The position numbers and the translations under genes are program-made. Positions 1-10,659 of a stretch of 64,000 nt of DNA are shown in pieces. Below the pieces are notes generated by a model that saw only the letters and a list, made by a program, of their open reading frames with translations, ran no database searches and was not told the DNA's origin. Position 1 is the stretch's first letter, and each line of letters starts with the position of its first letter. The DNA is taken from NCBI GenBank assembly GCA_020632995.1, contig JACKEN010000002.1, positions 667,501 through 731,500 of the forward strand, in the 5' to 3' direction. Origin of the DNA: Deltaproteobacteria bacterium. Its GTDB lineage: Bacteria; Myxococcota; Kuafuiibacteriia; Kuafuiibacteriales; Kuafuiibacteriaceae.

Positions 1-1596
<1,596 letters not shown>

Positions 1597-1677
1597 TGCT
1601 CAATTCGTCGGGGCTAGGGCTCGGCCTTCGAGCCACTCAGCGCACAGCGCAAGAATCTCATTCGTCTTCTTTCAGTT

Positions 1678-1793
1678 TCCGGTGGCTATAGCGTGGGGGT
1701 CACACCCGATCCCATCCCGAACTCGGCAGTTAAGCCCCACAGCGCCGATGGTACTGCACCAGTGATGGTGTGGGAGAGTAGGACGCCGCCGGA
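1678..1793 (+). rRNA. rrf: 5S ribosomal RNA
   Basis: The sequence carries the 5S core CCCGATCCCATCCCGAACTC and the downstream GGGAGAGTAGG motif. The ends TCCGGTGGC and GCCGCCGGA pair to form helix I, giving about 116 nt, a normal length. It lies 80 nt downstream of the 23S gene and just ahead of the rrn terminator, so it is the last gene of the rRNA operon. Confidence 0.97.
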
Positions 1794-1801
1794 TTTTTTT
1801 C

Positions 1802-1838
1802 AGCCCCGTGAGGCCTTTGGCTTCACGGGGCTTTTTTT
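1802..1838 (+). terminator. Rho-independent terminator of the rRNA operon
   Basis: AGCCCCGTGAGGCC pairs with GGCTTCACGGGGCT across a TTT loop (one G-T pair) and is followed by seven T residues. This is a textbook intrinsic terminator 8 nt after 5S. The oligo-T runs only in the plus direction, so it does not serve the convergent aminotransferase gene. Confidence 0.93.
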
Positions 1839-1862
1839 GTGCCCTGCGACTCGGGGCGCGGC

Positions 1863-3125
1863 TCAGCGAGCCCGCTCCAACATGGCCTCGAGGCGGTCGA
1901 GGCCCCGGGTCAGGGTCTCGTAGTCGGGCCCGAACGACAGCCGGACGTGGCGCCGAAAGCGCGACGGGCGCGTGGCCCGGCGCGAGCCGGGATCGATGTC
2001 GAAGAACTCCCCCGGGACGCAGATGACCTGCTGCTCGAGGGCGGCCCGGAAGAAGCGGTCGCCGCTCGCGAGGGCCTCGGGCAGGTCCGCGACCGACGCC
2101 CAGACGTAGAAGGTGCCCGCGGGCTCGAGGTCGATCCCCATGCCCATGCCTCGGGCGCGGCGGATCATGAGCTCGCGCTTCTTCGCGAACGTGGCCTGGA
2201 GGGCGGCGGACTCGCGCCTGGTGTGCTCCGGGGTCAGTAGCTGGAGGGCGGCCCGCTGCAGCGGGCGCGAGGCGCCGCCGTCCAGGAAGGATCCGGCGCT
2301 GCTGATCGCGTCGATGACCGCCTTCGGGCCGACCGTCCAGCTGATCCGCCAACCTGGGTAGCGCCAGTTCTTGGTGAGGCCGTCGAAGATCACCACCGGA
2401 TCCCGATCCACGTCCTCCACGTAGCGGGCCGCGCTGACCATCGGCGTCGCCTCGCCGGTCTGGCGCCAGATGTAGTGGGAGTAGAACTCGTCGAGGAGGA
2501 GCGAGCAGTCCAGGCTGCGCGCGATCTCGACCCAGTGGGCCAGCTCGTCGCCGTGCACCAGCTTGCCGGTCGGGTTGCAGGGGTTCGACAGGAGGATCGC
2601 AGACAGGCCGCGGCCCAGGATCTCGCGGCGCAGCTCCGACGGCGTGAACTCGTAGCCGCGGTCGGCGTCGAGGAGGATCGGGATCGCGGTGAAGGCCCGG
2701 AAGATGTCGAGGAGCTCCTCGTACGCGGTGTAGTCGGGGAGGAAGTGGCCCAAGTTGATCGTGCCGAGCGCCGCGGCGGCGCGGGTCAGGGCGGATCGCC
2801 CCCCGCCGCTGATCGCCACGTTCTCGGCCGAGTACTGCGACGGGAGCCCTCGTCGGTAGAGCTGGTTGTACAGATCCGCTACCGCGGCTCGCATCTCCCA
2901 GATCCCTGCGACCGGCGAGTACTCCTGGTCCTCGACGTCGATCGGGACCGCCTCGATCCGCTCCGGCGCGCCGGGTAGAGGCCCGCTCTCGGGTTGGCCC
3001 TGGCCCAGGTTGGACCACCCGGCGGCGCTCGCGGAGTACCCGCGCTTCGCGGCCTCGGCCATGACGTAGATGACGCCGGTCCGTGGAACGGAGCGGAAGG
3101 CGTGGTGGCGGGTTCGCTCGGACAT
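1863..3125 (-). CDS. PLP-dependent aminotransferase, class I/II
   Basis: A 420-residue fold-type I aminotransferase, expected to be cytosolic. It shows the NPCNPTG cofactor-loop motif, an LLLDEFYSHY segment carrying the PLP-pyridine Asp, and FDGLTKNWRYPGWRISW containing the Schiff-base Lys. The C-terminal half has the RLSFG substrate-Arg motif. The start chosen is ATG MSERTRHH; upstream sequence in frame is not protein-like. It is convergent with the rRNA operon and divergent, by only 27 bp, from the reductase gene at 3153. The amino-acid substrate cannot be told from sequence. The FYSHY segment and general layout resemble aspartate/alanine/valine-type enzymes rather than biosynthetic HisC. 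Confidence 0.9.
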   Translation of the reverse strand: MSERTRHHAFRSVPRTGVIYVMAEAAKRGYSASAAGWSNLGQGQPESGPLPGAPERIEAVPIDVEDQEYSPVAGIWEMRAAVADLYNQLYRRGLPSQYSAENVAISGGGRSALTRAAAALGTINLGHFLPDYTAYEELLDIFRAFTAIPILLDADRGYEFTPSELRREILGRGLSAILLSNPCNPTGKLVHGDELAHWVEIARSLDCSLLLDEFYSHYIWRQTGEATPMVSAARYVEDVDRDPVVIFDGLTKNWRYPGWRISWTVGPKAVIDAISSAGSFLDGGASRPLQRAALQLLTPEHTRRESAALQATFAKKRELMIRRARGMGMGIDLEPAGTFYVWASVADLPEALASGDRFFRAALEQQVICVPGEFFDIDPGSRRATRPSRFRRHVRLSFGPDYETLTRGLDRLEAMLERAR

Positions 3126-3152
3126 CCCGGCCCCGTAGTAGCACGCCTCTCG

Positions 3153-4340
3153 ATGCGCTATGCAACGGTGGTGAGCCCGGAGCGCCCCTATGACCTGGTG
3201 GTCTTCGGTGCCACCGGCTTCACCGGGCGCCTCGTGGCGGAGTACCTCGCTGCGCGGCCGCCGCTGGACCCACCGCTCCGCTGGGCGGTGGCGGGGCGGG
3301 ATCTCGCCAAGCTCGAGGCGCTCCGGAAGGCGCTCGGCCGGAAGGTTGGCCTCATCGTGGCCGACGCCGGTGATCCCACATCCCTGGCCCGGATGGCCGA
3401 GGTCACCCGGGTGGTCGCCACCACCGTCGGGCCCTACATCCGCTACGGCGACGCGGTGGTGCGGGCCTGCGTCGATGCCGGCACCGACTACGCCGACATC
3501 ACGGGCGAGCCGGAGTTCGTGGATCGGACCATCGTGCGGTACCACGACGTGGCCGAGGCCAAGGGGGTGCGGGTGGTGAACTGCTGCGGCTTCGACAGCG
3601 TTCCCCACGACCTCGGCGCGTTCTACACCGTCCGCCAGCTCCCTCCCTCGGTGCCGATCCGGGTGGAGGGCTTCGTGCGGACCCGCGGCGGGCTCTCCGC
3701 CGGCACCTGGACGTCTGCCCTGGACGCCTTCGCTCGCACCGCCCAGACCCGCCGGGCTCGCCGAGCCAGGATGGACACCCAGATCCCGCTCCGCGGCGAG
3801 CGCAAGGTGGCCTCCACCCGGCCGCAGCTGCACTACGAGCCCCGCCTCCACGGCTGGCTGGTGCCGCTGCCCACCATCGACTCGGACGTGGTGCTCCGCT
3901 CGGCCCGGATCGACCCGCGCTACGGACCGGAGTTCAGGTACGGGCACTACTTGCGGGTCCGGCGCTTCAGCACCCTCGTCGCCGGCGCGGCGGCGGTCGG
4001 CGGCGTCTACCTGGGGGCCCGCCTGGCCCCCACCCGCGCGTTGTTGCGCCGGGCCAAGGGCGCGGGCGAGGGCCCGAGCCCCGAGGCCCGGGCCCGGGCG
4101 CGATTCGAGGTGCTCTTCCACGGGCAGGGCGGGGGCCGGACGGTGCGCTGCCGGGTGGCGGGCGGCGATCCCGGCTACGACGAGACGGCCAAGATGCTCG
4201 CCGAGTCCGCCTTGTGCCTCGCGCGGGATCGCAAGCGGCTCCCTGGCCCCTGCGGCGTCGTGACGCCCGCCGCCGCCATGGGTGATGCGCTCCTCGTCCG
4301 CCTCCAGGCGGCCGGCCTGATCTTCGAGACCCTGGAGTAG
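3153..4340 (+). CDS. Saccharopine dehydrogenase-like / trans-acting enoyl reductase family protein
   Basis: A 395-residue oxidoreductase with an N-terminal Rossmann dinucleotide-binding motif (VVFGATGFTGRLVAEYL, about residues 16-32), followed by AGRD, VATTVGPY, DITGEPEF and NCCGFDSVPHDLG. These are signature segments of the family that includes mycobacterial trans-acting enoyl reductases and human SCCPDH. Members use NAD(P)H; the closest characterised ones act on polyketide or phthiocerol-type lipids, so a lipid substrate is a reasonable guess. A weak hydrophobic patch follows near residue 275 (LVAGAAAVGGVYLG). Start is ATG; a longer in-frame extension overlaps the divergent gene and is not conserved-looking. 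Confidence 0.85.
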   Translation: MRYATVVSPERPYDLVVFGATGFTGRLVAEYLAARPPLDPPLRWAVAGRDLAKLEALRKALGRKVGLIVADAGDPTSLARMAEVTRVVATTVGPYIRYGDAVVRACVDAGTDYADITGEPEFVDRTIVRYHDVAEAKGVRVVNCCGFDSVPHDLGAFYTVRQLPPSVPIRVEGFVRTRGGLSAGTWTSALDAFARTAQTRRARRARMDTQIPLRGERKVASTRPQLHYEPRLHGWLVPLPTIDSDVVLRSARIDPRYGPEFRYGHYLRVRRFSTLVAGAAAVGGVYLGARLAPTRALLRRAKGAGEGPSPEARARARFEVLFHGQGGGRTVRCRVAGGDPGYDETAKMLAESALCLARDRKRLPGPCGVVTPAAAMGDALLVRLQAAGLIFETLE

Positions 4341-4358
4341 GGCGCTTCCCGGCCTAGC

Positions 4359-6287
4359 CTAGCTCCCCGAGCGCGCGGTGGGCGTGGTCTCCGCGCTCAG
4401 GTCGATGGTGGTGTGGCCGGCCCACAGCAACCAGGCCAGCACCACGATGATGACCGACAGGGTGGCGATGGCCAGGTACTGGGCCATCGGACGCCGCCGC
4501 GCTCGAACGAGCGCCGGCACCGGGCTCGTCGTGGCGCTCGGGCCCGGCAGGCCCTGCCACGGGGGCGGCGGGCTCCGGGAGGGCGGGATGGTGCTCTGGG
4601 TGCTGACCGGGGGCACCGCGGTCTCGAAGCCTCCGAAGAGGCCGCCATCGGTGGGCAGGGTCACGGCCGGGGTCACCATGTTGTTGTCGAGCGGGAGCTG
4701 CGAGGGGGAGGCCACCAGCGGTACGGTGCCCCCGAGCTCGCCGTCGTCGTCGTCATCGAGGATCGTGTCCGAGGCGTCGCCGTCGTCCAGCCGGTCGAGG
4801 ATCGGCATGATGAGCGGGCGCTCGGAGGTGGAGCTGAGCTTGTCACTCAGCTCGGGGAAGGTCTCGAGGGGGTCGATGTGTCGAGGTGGCTCGAAGTGGG
4901 GCGCCTGCTCCACCTCGAAGTCGAGCTGGGTCGGACCGCCGTCGTCGCTCGGAGCGCCGCCGGACATCGGTGTGGGCCCGCCTCGGATCAGCGCCTCGGG
5001 GGTCGGGGGCTCTACGCGGCTCTGGGTCAGCCGATCCCGCACCACCTGCGTGCTCTGTGCGGCCGTGGGCGCGGTGGGGGGCTCGGCCTGGCGCGCCTGC
5101 ACCGCCGCCTCGTCGGTGGCCGTCTCCAAGCCGTCCAAGAGGGGCGCGCTGGGATCGCTCCAGTTGGCCCAGTCGAGGTTGGCGTCGAGGACGGGGAAGG
5201 CCTCCTCGGCCAGGAAGCCCGAGACCGGCCGGGCGGCGGGCCCGGTGAGATCCTTGTAGACCTGCCGCAGCTCGTCGGTGGGGTACCCGGGCCCGGCCAC
5301 GGTGGGCGGTGTGGTGGGCACGGTGCGATCCGCGGGGAGGGTGGTGATGGCGGTGGCCTCGCCCTCCTGCGAGTCCAGGTCCAGCGTGTCGAGGAAGCGC
5401 ACCACCTGCTCGGTCGACTGCGGCCGACGCGACGGCAGCTTCTCGAGGAGCCAGGCCACCAGGCGCTCCAGCCCATCGGACGGCGGCGCCGCGGGTGGGG
5501 GCTCGGTGATGTGCTTCACCAGCACCTCGGCCCGCGCCTTCCCCTCGAAGGGCGGGTGCCCGGTGAGCATCTCGAAGAGCACCACCCCGAGCGCGTAGAG
5601 GTCCGCGGTGGGGCCCACGTTGGGGTCCTGGCTCTGCTCCGGGGCCATGTAGGTCGGCGTCCCGATGATGTGGCCCACGTGGGTGAGGCGCTCGTTCACC
5701 GGGACGGATCGCAGGTTCACCGCGCCGAAGTCGAGGATCTTCAGCCGCTCGTCCGGGCCCACCCACTCCACCATCATGTTCGCGGGCTTCACGTCACGGT
5801 GGACGATGCCGCCTACGTGCGCGGCGCCGAGGCCCTGGGCGATCTGCCGGACCAGGTGGGCGGCGCGCGGCGGGGGCAGGGGGGCCTCCTCCCGGATGAT
5901 CCGCTCCAGGGTCCGGCCCCGCACCAGCTCCATCACGAGGAAGGTCTTGCCGTCCGCGCTGGTGCCGAAGTCCTCCACGTTCACGATGTTCTCGTGGCGG
6001 ACCTTGCTCATGGACTGGGCCTCGCGCCGGAAGCGGGCCAGGAAGCGCTGGTCGTTCGCGAAGTCCGCGTAGAGGACCTTGATGGCGTACTCGCGGTCCA
6101 GGACGGTGTGCCGAGCGCGGTAGACGCAGCCCATCCCGCCCTCGCCGAGGTGCTCCTCGATCAGGTACCGGTCCAGCTGGGCCCCGACCCAGGGATCCCG
6201 GTCGGTATCCACCAGGCCCTCGCCGTCATGCACGCACACGCCCGCGTTGGTGGCGTGCACAGACCCGCACTGCGGACAGACCCGCAC
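4359..6287 (-). CDS. Membrane-anchored Ser/Thr protein kinase with N-terminal zinc ribbon
   Basis: A Hanks-type kinase of about 642 residues. It opens with a short zinc-ribbon-like motif CPQCG...GVC (Cys 4, 7 and 18). The kinase domain (about 30-290) carries GEGGMGCVY (P-loop), AIKVL (Lys), HRDVKPAN (catalytic loop), DFGAV (metal) and MAPEQ, all intact. A long Pro/Thr/Asp-rich linker follows with an acidic run (ILDDDDDGE), then one membrane helix (YLAIATLSVIIVVLAWLLW) and a very short tail. There is therefore almost no extracytoplasmic sensor, which is unusual for this class. GTG at 6287 is preferred because the zinc ribbon starts there; GTG at 6323 is possible. Divergent from the glycosyltransferase at 6434. 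Confidence 0.92.
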   Translation of the reverse strand: MRVCPQCGSVHATNAGVCVHDGEGLVDTDRDPWVGAQLDRYLIEEHLGEGGMGCVYRARHTVLDREYAIKVLYADFANDQRFLARFRREAQSMSKVRHENIVNVEDFGTSADGKTFLVMELVRGRTLERIIREEAPLPPPRAAHLVRQIAQGLGAAHVGGIVHRDVKPANMMVEWVGPDERLKILDFGAVNLRSVPVNERLTHVGHIIGTPTYMAPEQSQDPNVGPTADLYALGVVLFEMLTGHPPFEGKARAEVLVKHITEPPPAAPPSDGLERLVAWLLEKLPSRRPQSTEQVVRFLDTLDLDSQEGEATAITTLPADRTVPTTPPTVAGPGYPTDELRQVYKDLTGPAARPVSGFLAEEAFPVLDANLDWANWSDPSAPLLDGLETATDEAAVQARQAEPPTAPTAAQSTQVVRDRLTQSRVEPPTPEALIRGGPTPMSGGAPSDDGGPTQLDFEVEQAPHFEPPRHIDPLETFPELSDKLSSTSERPLIMPILDRLDDGDASDTILDDDDDGELGGTVPLVASPSQLPLDNNMVTPAVTLPTDGGLFGGFETAVPPVSTQSTIPPSRSPPPPWQGLPGPSATTSPVPALVRARRRPMAQYLAIATLSVIIVVLAWLLWAGHTTIDLSAETTPTARSGS

Positions 6288-6433
6288 CCCCCGAGCTTGC
6301 CCGGCTTGTGGACTCCATGCCACTGCCGCGCGTCACCCGTTGCGCAATCCGCCGGATGTGTTTCGAGGTACGCCGTGCGCCTGCCCCCCGGCCTCGGCTT
6401 GAGGCTACGCGGGGGCGGGGGTATGAGCGGCCC

Positions 6434-7696
6434 GTGGCCCTCCGGATCGCCGCCGTCGCCTACACCCACTATGAGTCGGATCCCCGGGTCCGCCGCGAGG
6501 CCGAGGCCCTGGCCGGGCGGGGCGACGAGGTCACCGTGTTCGCGCTCCGGCGGCCGGAGACCTCGGCCGAGGAGACCATCCGCGGGGTGCGGGTGGTGCG
6601 GCTGGACATCCCCCGCTATCGGGGCGGCCGGGCCCTCGCCTATGCGTGGTCCTACGCGGCCTTCCTGAGCGCGGCGGCCTGGCACCTGACCCGGGCCCAC
6701 CAGCGAGCGCGGCTCGACGTCGTGCACGTCCACACGATGCCGGACTTCATGGTCTTCGCTGCAGCGCTCCCGCGGCTCACCGGGGCCCGGGTGATCCTGG
6801 ACATGCACGACCTGATGCCGGAGCTCTACGCGCTCAAGTTCGGGCTCTCGAAGGAGGGCCTGGTGGCGAGGGCGCTCCAGGCCACCCAGCTCGCCGCCAC
6901 CACGTTCGCGGACTACGTCATCTGCGTGCACCAGCCGCAGTACGAGCTCCTGCTCGGGGACCACGTCCCGCCGCGCAAGCTGGCCATCGTGATGAACGCG
7001 GCGGACCCCGAGCTCTTCCCGCCCCGCAAGAAGGAGCCGCGCCTCAAGGAGGACGGCCCGATCCGCGTGGTCTATCACGGCACGCTCCTGCGCCGATACG
7101 GGGTGGACGTCGCGGTGGAGGCGTTCGCCCGCGCCAAGAAGGAGGAGCCCCGCCTCGAGTTCACGATCCTGGGAGGCGGCGACTTCGCGGACGAGCTCGC
7201 CGCGCTCGCCCAGCGCCTCGGCCTCGGCGCGCCCGGCTTCGAGATGAGCGGCACCCACCGCCCGCTCGACGAGGTGGCGGCGGCGATCCGCGACGCGCAC
7301 ATCGGCCTCGTGCCCGGGCGTGACGATCACGAGGACTCGGTGCTCCCCACCAAGCTGCTCGAGTACATGGCGGTGGGCATCCCCACCGTGGCCACCCGCA
7401 CTCGCACGGTGTCGCGCTTCTTCGACGAGCGGCACACCGAGCTGGTCCCGGAGGGGGACGTGGACGCGATGGCCCAGGGCCTGCTGCGTCTGGCCCGCGA
7501 CAAGGACCGCCGCAAGGCGCTCACCGCCGGGGGCTGGGCCTGGCAGGAGGAGTACGGCTGGGAGGTGCAGAAGGGCTTGCTCTTTCGGACCTTCGACGCG
7601 GTCTCTGCCGACAAGGCGGAGGCGGCGCGGCGCAAGGCCCAGGCCGCGGTGGAGGGGGTCAAGACGGGGACCCGCCGTGAGGTTTCCAACCCGTGA
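6434..7696 (+). CDS. Glycosyltransferase family 4 protein
   Basis: A 420-residue GT-B glycosyltransferase. The N-terminal domain has VAYTHYESDPRVRREAEAL and DVVHVHTMPDF, typical of GT4 acceptor domains. The C-terminal nucleotide-sugar domain has YHGTLLRRYGVDVAVEAF, ILGGGD and the donor-binding stretch VLPTKLLEYMAVGIPTVAT with the conserved Glu. It is probably cytosolic and acts on the inner membrane face in polysaccharide or glycolipid assembly; donor and acceptor are unknown. GTG at 6434 is chosen because homology begins at VALRIAAVAYT; an in-frame extension back to 6308 is rich in Arg/Pro and unlikely to be translated. No other polysaccharide genes flank it. Confidence 0.88.
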   Translation: MALRIAAVAYTHYESDPRVRREAEALAGRGDEVTVFALRRPETSAEETIRGVRVVRLDIPRYRGGRALAYAWSYAAFLSAAAWHLTRAHQRARLDVVHVHTMPDFMVFAAALPRLTGARVILDMHDLMPELYALKFGLSKEGLVARALQATQLAATTFADYVICVHQPQYELLLGDHVPPRKLAIVMNAADPELFPPRKKEPRLKEDGPIRVVYHGTLLRRYGVDVAVEAFARAKKEEPRLEFTILGGGDFADELAALAQRLGLGAPGFEMSGTHRPLDEVAAAIRDAHIGLVPGRDDHEDSVLPTKLLEYMAVGIPTVATRTRTVSRFFDERHTELVPEGDVDAMAQGLLRLARDKDRRKALTAGGWAWQEEYGWEVQKGLLFRTFDAVSADKAEAARRKAQAAVEGVKTGTRREVSNP

Positions 7697-7730
7697 GTCG
7701 TCTTCTTTCGACGCTCCGCGTCAGCATGTG

Positions 7731-7759
7731 TTGATCCTGGCCTGCAGTCTCGATAACTA
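7731..7759 (+). promoter_or_regulatory. Possible sigma70-type promoter for the Fe-S protein gene
   Basis: The 86-bp gap holds TTGATC followed by GATAAC (spacing 15) or TAACTA (spacing 17), upstream of an AAGG ribosome-binding site and the ATG at 7783. Matches to consensus are partial. The region is clearly lower in G+C than the flanking genes. Confidence 0.3.
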
Positions 7760-7782
7760 GTTCCCGCCCAAGGTCTTTTTCT

Positions 7783-9894
7783 ATGGCGTACACCACCCTC
7801 AAGCCCTTCATCTTCGCCGTCTTCTTCCTGGCCAGCATGGCCATGTTCGGCAACTCGGTGTGGCGCATGGCGCGCCTCGCCCGGCTCGGAGACGACAAGG
7901 AGGGGCTCTTCAAGGGCATTGGTGAGCGCCTGGGCGGCGTCATCTACCTCGCGTTCTTCCAGCGCAAGGTCGTGCAGGAGAAGTTCGGCTGGAACCACGT
8001 GGTGATCTTCTGGAGCTTCATGATCATCACGGTGGGCCACGCGGAGTTCATGCTCCGCGGGATCTTCCCGTTCGTGTCGTTGGACTTCCTGGGGCCGGTG
8101 TACAGCGCCATCCTCATCGGCGGCGACGTGATGGCCTTCGTGGTGCTCTTCGCGGTGGCCAGCGCGCTCTTCCGGCGGGTGGTGCTGAAGCCGAGCTTCC
8201 TGCACCTCACCGCCGAGGGGCCGATCATCCTGGGCCTGATCACCTCGGTGATGCTGACGTACTTCTTGGCCACCGGGTTCGCGGTGGCGGGCGTCCACGC
8301 CGACGTGGCGGGCCACGAGGCGTCGCTCCCGGTGTCATCGGTGGTGGCGGGGTGGTTCTCGGGCGTGGCCCCCGAGACCGCGCGCACGGTCTGGTACGAG
8401 GTCTTCTGGTGGTCGCACGCCGTGGTGCTGATGACGTTCCTGAACGTCATCCCGAAGAGCAAGCACATCCACCTCTTGGGCGCGATCCCCAACATCTTCG
8501 TGCAGAAGAAGGACAAGCCGCGCTCCGCCCTCACCACGATGGACTTCGAGACCGAGGACGCGGTGTGGGGCGTGTCGAAGGTGAACCAGTTCACCTGGAA
8601 GGCGCTGCTCGACACCTACGCGTGCACGGAGTGCGGCCGCTGCGACAAGTACTGCCCGGCCCGGCGCACCGGCAAGCCGCTCGAGCCCCAGCAGCTGATG
8701 CACGACATCCGCGGCAACCTCTACGCGAACGGCGACAAGGTCCTGGCCGACCGCAAGTTCTTCGACTTCTTGAAGGCGCCGGCGGACTGGGAGCCGGAGC
8801 TGGCCCTGGTGGCGGCCTCCGAGGAGGAGCGGCAGAAGGGCAAGCAGACCTCGTCCGAGGTCCTGTGGGCCTGCACCAGCTGCGGCGCGTGCGTGAACGC
8901 GTGCCCCGTGATGATCGATCACGTGGACGCCATCATGGACATGCGGCGCTACCAGACCTTGATGGAGGGCAACGTCAGCACCGAGCTGACGAACACGTTC
9001 CAGAACATCGAGCGCAACTACAACCCGTGGGGCATCGGCGCCGACAAGCGCGCGGACTGGGCCGAGGGCCTGGGCCTCAAGTTCTGGGGGGGCTCCGAGG
9101 ACAAGGAGAAGTTCGAGTACCTGTTCTGGGTGGGCTGCGCGGGCAGCTATGACCTCAGGGCCCAGAAGACGATGAAGGCGTTCGCGGAGATCCTCGACAC
9201 CGCGGGGATCAGCTACGCGATCCTGGGGCAGACCGAGAAGTGCTCGGGCGACTCGCTGCGCCGGACCGGCAACGAGTACGCGTTCGACGCCCTGGCCAAG
9301 GAGAACGTCGAGACCCTGAACGAGCTGGGGGTGAAGAAGGTGGTGACGGCGTGCCCGCACTGCTTCAACACCCTGAAGAACGAGTACCCGGCCTTCGGTG
9401 GGCACTACGAGGTGCAGCACCACACCCAGATGATCAGCGACCTCATCGGCAGCGGGCGCATCGAGCTCACCGAGGAGGTGAACAAGAAGGTCACCTTCCA
9501 CGACCCGTGCTTCCTGGGCCGCTGGAACGACGAGACCGAGGCCCCGCGGAAGAGCCTGGCCGCCATCAAGCACCTCAGCGTGGTCGAGATGGAGGAGTCG
9601 GGGAAGAAGAGCTTCTGCTGCGGCGCGGGCGGCGGTCAGATGTGGATGGAGGAGATGGAGGGCACCAAGCGCATCAACCTCGAGCGCACCGAGCACGCCC
9701 TCGCCACCGGCGCCGACACCATCGCGGTGGGCTGCCCCTTCTGCATGACCATGCTCGAGGACGGCGTGAAGTCGAAGGAGGCGGAGGAGAAGGTCCAGGT
9801 GAAGGACGTGGCCGAGCTCGTGGCGATGGCGATGAAGAAGAAGCCGAAGCCGGCGGCCGAGGAGGCCCCCGCGGCCGAGGACGCCTCCGCCTGA
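7783..9894 (+). CDS. Membrane Fe-S oxidoreductase, EtfD-like (NarI-like membrane domain, two 4Fe-4S motifs, two CCG domains)
   Basis: A 703-residue protein. The first 270 residues contain about five or six membrane helices resembling NarI-type heme b subunits. Two ferredoxin motifs follow, CTECGRCDKYCP (about 282) and CTSCGACVNACP (about 364). Two heterodisulfide-reductase-type CCG regions follow, with VGCAGSYD near 449, CPHCFNTL near 525 and CCGAGGGQMW near 611. The tail is Lys/Ala/Glu-rich. The architecture matches the membrane protein called EtfD in mycobacteria, which accepts electrons from electron-transfer flavoprotein during acyl-CoA oxidation and passes them to quinone. That role is inferred; no etfAB genes are in this window. 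The MFE-2/thiolase pair at 25-29 kb would need such an outlet only if FAD acyl-CoA dehydrogenases exist elsewhere. Confidence 0.88.
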   Translation: MAYTTLKPFIFAVFFLASMAMFGNSVWRMARLARLGDDKEGLFKGIGERLGGVIYLAFFQRKVVQEKFGWNHVVIFWSFMIITVGHAEFMLRGIFPFVSLDFLGPVYSAILIGGDVMAFVVLFAVASALFRRVVLKPSFLHLTAEGPIILGLITSVMLTYFLATGFAVAGVHADVAGHEASLPVSSVVAGWFSGVAPETARTVWYEVFWWSHAVVLMTFLNVIPKSKHIHLLGAIPNIFVQKKDKPRSALTTMDFETEDAVWGVSKVNQFTWKALLDTYACTECGRCDKYCPARRTGKPLEPQQLMHDIRGNLYANGDKVLADRKFFDFLKAPADWEPELALVAASEEERQKGKQTSSEVLWACTSCGACVNACPVMIDHVDAIMDMRRYQTLMEGNVSTELTNTFQNIERNYNPWGIGADKRADWAEGLGLKFWGGSEDKEKFEYLFWVGCAGSYDLRAQKTMKAFAEILDTAGISYAILGQTEKCSGDSLRRTGNEYAFDALAKENVETLNELGVKKVVTACPHCFNTLKNEYPAFGGHYEVQHHTQMISDLIGSGRIELTEEVNKKVTFHDPCFLGRWNDETEAPRKSLAAIKHLSVVEMEESGKKSFCCGAGGGQMWMEEMEGTKRINLERTEHALATGADTIAVGCPFCMTMLEDGVKSKEAEEKVQVKDVAELVAMAMKKKPKPAAEEAPAAEDASA

Positions 9895-9904
9895 GCGCTC
9901 AGGC
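9889..9904. repeat. 16-bp perfect palindrome spanning two convergent stop codons
   Basis: GCCTGAGCGCTCAGGC contains the TGA of the Fe-S protein gene and the TCA (reverse-strand TGA) of the pirin gene, four bases apart. A short hairpin could form in both transcripts, but no T-run follows, so it is not a standard terminator. Confidence 0.55.
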
Positions 9905-10597
9905 CAGGTCGAACAACAGGATCTGGCCGCCCCCGTCACCGCCCGAGATCCGGGCCTCGGCCTCCTCGACGAGCGCGATCCCGTCGCCGGCCGAGAGCGC
10001 CTCTCCGTTCACCGTCACGAGGCCGCCCGTCACCTGGACCCAGCCCCGTCGCCCGGCGAGGCCGTGCGTCAGCGCGTCGCTGGACGACAGGTCGGCCACG
10101 AAGAGCTCGGTGGCCTGATGGAGGGTCACCGCGCCCTCGGCGCCGCTCCGGGAGGCCACGCGCAACAGGCGCCCCGCTCGGGCCTCGGGGGCGAAGTTCT
10201 TCTGCTCGTAGCCTGGTGCCAGGCCCTGGCGCTCCGGCCGGATCCAGATCTGGAGGAAGTGCAGCGGCTTCGTGCGCGAGGGGTTGAACTCGCTGTGGAG
10301 CACGCCGGTGCCTGCGGTCATGCGCTGCACGTCCCCGGCTCGGATCACCGAGCCGTTCCCCATGCTGTCCTTGTGCTCGATCTCGCCCGCGAGGACGAGG
10401 GAGATGATCTCCATGTCCCGGTGGGGGTGGGTCGGGAAGCCGGCCCCGGGGGCGACCCGGTCCTCGTTGATCACCCGGAGGTGCCCGAACCCCATCCGGT
10501 TGGGGTCGTAGTAGTCCCCGAAGGAGAAGGTGTGGCGGCTGTCCAGCCAGCCGTAGTCGGCGTGGCCCCGGTCGTCGGCGCGGATGATCTCGAACAT
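9899..10597 (-). CDS. Pirin family protein (cupin)
   Basis: A 232-residue bicupin. It has the pirin signature: DSRHTFSFGDYYDP, GFGHLRVINEDRV, the metal-binding GFPTHPHRDMEIISLVLAGE (His/His/Glu ligands), QRMTAGTGVLHSEFN and LQIWIRP. YhhW-like bacterial pirins have quercetin 2,3-dioxygenase activity in vitro; the physiological role is usually unknown. Start is ATG MFEIIRADDRG; the 12 upstream codons in frame are not conserved-looking. It converges with the Fe-S gene (stops 4 bp apart) and diverges from the kinase at 10660 over a 62-bp gap. Confidence 0.93.
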   Translation of the reverse strand: MFEIIRADDRGHADYGWLDSRHTFSFGDYYDPNRMGFGHLRVINEDRVAPGAGFPTHPHRDMEIISLVLAGEIEHKDSMGNGSVIRAGDVQRMTAGTGVLHSEFNPSRTKPLHFLQIWIRPERQGLAPGYEQKNFAPEARAGRLLRVASRSGAEGAVTLHQATELFVADLSSSDALTHGLAGRRGWVQVTGGLVTVNGEALSAGDGIALVEEAEARISGGDGGGQILLFDLA

Positions 10598-10659
10598 GGC
10601 TCTTGGATCTACGCTCGGCCGGGCCCGTCGCAACCGGGTCGCCCCTCGCTCGCATTGCC

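Noticed and set aside
3126..4121. Long in-frame N-terminal extension of the aminotransferase (to about 752 residues)
   Set aside because: It runs antisense through the reductase gene, and its sequence lacks protein-like character; the enzyme starts at 3125.
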